Positions 6,048 to 7,559 of a stretch of DNA of 7,559 nt are shown piece after piece (positions within the stretch are counted from its first letter, which is position 1; each line of letters opens with the position of its first letter). The notes under the pieces are model-generated. The model did no database searches. It had not been told where the DNA came from and saw only the letters and a program-made list of their open reading frames with translations. Origin of the DNA: Nitrososphaerota archaeon (GTDB taxonomy: Archaea; Thermoproteota; Bathyarchaeia; Bathyarchaeales; Bathycorpusculaceae); contig JAITBW010000034.1 in assembly GCA_031283385.1 (NCBI GenBank), positions 1 to 7,559 of the forward strand. Direction: 5' to 3'. The translations under genes and the position numbers were made by a program.

Positions 6048-6881
6048 ATGGATGTGGTAATTAGCGAAAAATTTGAGCTTTTAAAAGAGTATATTTCTGA
6101 TGTAGGTCGAAAAGGGGTTGTTGTTGCTTTTTCTGGTGGTGTGGATAGTTCTACATTAGCTGCTATATGTCATATGGTTTTAGGTGAGAGAGCTGTTGCC
6201 GTCTTTGTGCAGTCTCCTGTTAATGCGTGTGAAGAGTTGTTGACTGCAAAAAGTGTTGCTGTTGAGATAGGTATACATTTTTATGTTGTTCAGGCTGATG
6301 TATTGTTGGATTCTTTTTTTACTGCTAATTCTGAAAATAGGTGTTATTTTTGTAAAAAAGAGTTAATAGCATGTTTAAAGCAGTTTGCTGGTCAGTTAGG
6401 GTTTAAAGTGGTTTTTGAAGGTACTAATTTTAGTGATCTTTCTGGGCATCGTCCTGGGTTTAAAGCGGTGCAGGAGTCTTTAGATGTTTATAGTCCTTGG
6501 GTTGAAAATGGGTTTAGTAAAGACGAGATTAGAAGGTTGGCTGAGCATTTGGGTCTCAGTGTTTATGATAAGCCTTCTTTGGCGTGTCTTGCGTCGCGGA
6601 TTCCTTTTAATCAAAAAATTACGTTGGAAAAGTTGGTTCGGGTTGATAGTGCTGAGCGTGCTATACGGGAGATTTCTGGTGTGGTGCAGGTTAGGGTGAG
6701 AGATCATGATGGGTTGGCAAGGATTGAGGTTTCGAAAGCAGAGTTTTCTCTTTTTTGTAAATTGGAGGTTTGGGATCAAATTGTGGATGCGTTGTTAAAG
6801 TTGGGTTTTAAATATGTGACTTTTGATTTACAGGGATACGTGTCGGGAAGTATGTTTAAGGCTGTTGATGGTGGTTTTTGA
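6048..6881 (+). CDS. larE: LarE, PP-loop sulfur transferase of NPN cofactor synthesis
   Basis: LarE adenylates the carboxylates of the LarB product and converts them to thiocarboxylates before nickel insertion by LarC. The 277-aa product has the PP-loop SGGVDSS (residues 29-35) near the N-terminus, CYFC (99-102), EGTNFSDLSGHRPG (124-137) and KPSLACLASRIPF (175-187). Cys180 is in the place of the sulfur-donating cysteine of L. plantarum LarE. The CxxC plus Cys180 pattern could instead support an Fe-S-type LarE, which I cannot decide here. The ATG at 6048 gives the usual N-terminus. A GTG at 6033, directly after the larC stop, would add five residues. AGGTG at 6031-6035 overlaps the larC stop but is 12 nt from the ATG. 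The coding strand is strongly T/G-rich (6121-6180: T29 G15 A9 C7). Confidence 0.92.
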   Translation: MDVVISEKFELLKEYISDVGRKGVVVAFSGGVDSSTLAAICHMVLGERAVAVFVQSPVNACEELLTAKSVAVEIGIHFYVVQADVLLDSFFTANSENRCYFCKKELIACLKQFAGQLGFKVVFEGTNFSDLSGHRPGFKAVQESLDVYSPWVENGFSKDEIRRLAEHLGLSVYDKPSLACLASRIPFNQKITLEKLVRVDSAERAIREISGVVQVRVRDHDGLARIEVSKAEFSLFCKLEVWDQIVDALLKLGFKYVTFDLQGYVSGSMFKAVDGGF

Positions 6882-6965
6882 TGGTTTTATGGTTTGTTTT
6901 TTGGTGTTTTTAGTGTGTGTTTGGGTTGTTGTTTTGTTGTTTGTGTTTTAATGTTGTTTTTGTTT
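6882..6965 (+). terminator. G/T-rich, T-tract terminator region after larE
   Basis: The 84 bases after the larE stop contain no C and few A, with repeated T-runs: T6 at 6897-6902, T5 at 6907-6911, and several T4-T5 runs up to 6965. Successive U-tracts are the archaeal intrinsic termination signal, and stopping larE transcripts here would keep them out of the rRNA operon. No coding sequence or stable hairpin is visible. Confidence 0.55.
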
Positions 6966-7000
6966 TAAAAAAGGTTGAATTGATGTTATTTATCGTCCGT

Positions 7001-7019
7001 AAAGCATAACCTTTATATG
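7001..7019 (+). promoter_or_regulatory. Ribosomal RNA operon promoter
   Basis: TTTATATG (7012-7019) is a near-ideal archaeal TATA box. It is preceded by a purine/A-rich stretch (AAAGCATAAC, 7001-7010) that could include the BRE. The predicted transcription start is near 7041. Its strength, its position about 325 bp ahead of the 16S 5' end and the change from G/T-rich spacer to balanced composition all support it as the rRNA promoter. Confidence 0.65.
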
Positions 7020-7040
7020 CGTTATAGTTCCTCATGATAG

Positions 7041-7340
7041 AATTCAGCTATAATTGCGCCCCGCAATTAAAACATATGGCGGCGGCTCAACCCCTACCGA
7101 AACGGCGTTTGCCTTGCAGGAATGACGGAGTTGGCCTCCAATTGCGGGGACATGTATGTGGACCTGATAGAATTGCTCATGTTAGGTCTGAATTGGGCTT
7201 TGACGTATAGAGTGGAATGTTTCTTCCTCCAAATCCAGTTAAGCACAATAGTGCGAGAGAGAAAGAATGTAGTGCATATTAATATTCGTACCACACAAAA
7301 AACATGATAATGATCCGCAGAAATCATCACGGAGTGTCAT
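7041..7340 (+). other. Pre-rRNA 5' external leader
   Basis: About 300 nt lie between the predicted start and mature 16S. No coding frame looks real: the frames at 7122-7307 (+) and 7094-7330 (-) have no recognisable features. Visible structure includes the 8-bp hairpin at 7051-7069, a competing 10-bp long-range pairing (7059-7068 with 7140-7149), GACCT (7161-7165) with AGGTC (7184-7188), GCAC-AATA-GTGC (7243-7254), ATGAT (7310-7314) with ATCAT (7323-7327), and CGGAGT (7330-7335) pairing into the 16S 5' end. In archaea this leader pairs with sequence beyond the 16S 3' end to form a bulge-helix-bulge processing stem. That partner lies outside the window, so the site cannot be located. Confidence 0.6.
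7051..7069 (+). repeat. Perfect 8-bp inverted repeat near the start of the rRNA leader
   Basis: TAATTGCG (7051-7058) and CGCAATTA (7062-7069) are exact reverse complements separated by CCC. They sit about 10 nt after the predicted transcription start. The 3' arm with its loop (CCCCGCAATT, 7059-7068) is also perfectly complementary to AATTGCGGGG at 7140-7149, so two alternative folds are possible. Confidence 0.7.
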
Positions 7341-7559
7341 AACTCCGGTTGATCCTGCCGGACCCCACTGCTATCGGGATAGGACTAAGACATGCTAGTC
7401 GTGCGCTTCAGCTAAAACGAGGCGCGGCATACAGCTCAGTAACACGTGGCTAATCTGCCCTTAGGACGAGAACAACCCCGGGAAACTGGGGCTAAATCTT
7501 GACAGGTGAAGAACTCTGGAATGAGTCTTCGCTTAAAAAACTTCACGTTATGCTCGTGA
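7341..7559 (+). rRNA. rrs: 16S ribosomal RNA, 5' portion, cut by the window end
   Basis: TCCGGTTGATCCTGCCGGA at 7344-7362 is the conserved archaeal 16S 5' sequence. Its TCCGG (7344-7348) and CCGGA (7358-7362) form helix 1. Further conserved landmarks follow: GCTATCGGGATAGGACTAAG (7371-7390), CAGTAACACGTGGCTAA (7437-7453) and the CCCCGGGAAACTGGGG hairpin (7476-7491). About 219 nt are present. The exact mature 5' end is uncertain by a few bases. Confidence 0.96.

Noticed and set aside
6480..6779. Open frames in both other directions inside larE
   Set aside because: The LarE motifs on the plus strand explain the sequence. The alternative frames have skew-driven composition and no family features.
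7094..7330. Open frames on both strands in the rRNA leader
   Set aside because: They lie between a strong rRNA promoter and the 16S 5' end, cross several RNA hairpins, and lack ribosome sites or protein features.
1..7559. CRISPR array, insertion sequence, tRNA gene or toxin-antitoxin pair
   Set aside because: I read both strands and found no regularly spaced repeats, transposase motifs, terminal inverted repeats, cloverleaf or small toxin pair.

Overview
This window is archaeal. The evidence is a 16S rRNA 5' end with the archaeal signature (TCCGGTTGATCCTGCCGGA), an archaeal-type SecE, Spt5 and P0-like L10, a GEK1/DtdA-type D-aminoacyl-tRNA deacylase, and TTTAAA or TTTATA promoters about 25 nt ahead of the predicted starts. 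The DNA is AT-rich. The gene order secE-spt5-rpl11-rpl1-rpl10 and the 16S 5' end suggest Thermoproteota sensu lato, perhaps a Bathyarchaeia-like lineage. That placement is a guess and needs a 16S comparison.

Layout. Positions 1-40 hold a probable gene start on the minus strand, cut by the window edge. Positions 92-940 are dtdA, divergent from it across one palindromic TATA element. Positions 1050-3881 are a co-directional translation/secretion/transcription block: secE, spt5, rpl11 (L11), rpl1 (L1) and rpl10 (L10/P0). The spacing is short, there are Shine-Dalgarno motifs ahead of spt5, L1 and L10, and there is a possible internal promoter before L1. rpl12 does not follow L10. A T-rich convergent junction separates L10 from larB (minus strand). 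A 72-bp divergent promoter region then leads to larC-larE (plus strand). LarB, LarC and LarE together make the nickel-pincer nucleotide (NPN) cofactor of LarA-family racemases and epimerases. No larA lies in the window. After larE comes a G/T-rich, C-free tract that probably holds the terminator, then a strong-looking rRNA promoter (TTTATATG at 7012-7019), a roughly 300-nt pre-rRNA leader with clear inverted repeats, and the first ~219 nt of 16S rRNA, cut by the window end.

Most unusual observation: the nucleotide skew of the plus strand. Positions 1 to about 3000 are roughly balanced where I counted. L10, larB and the first third of larC are rich in A and C. The rest of larC, larE and the following spacer are rich in T and G. 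The flip occurs inside one intact gene (about 5230-5460), so coding direction does not explain it. It is the direction of change expected at a replication origin, or it marks a recombination joint. I found no CRISPR array, transposase, tRNA or clearly unknown protein family. All complete genes belong to recognisable families, and the novelty candidates are regulatory or compositional.
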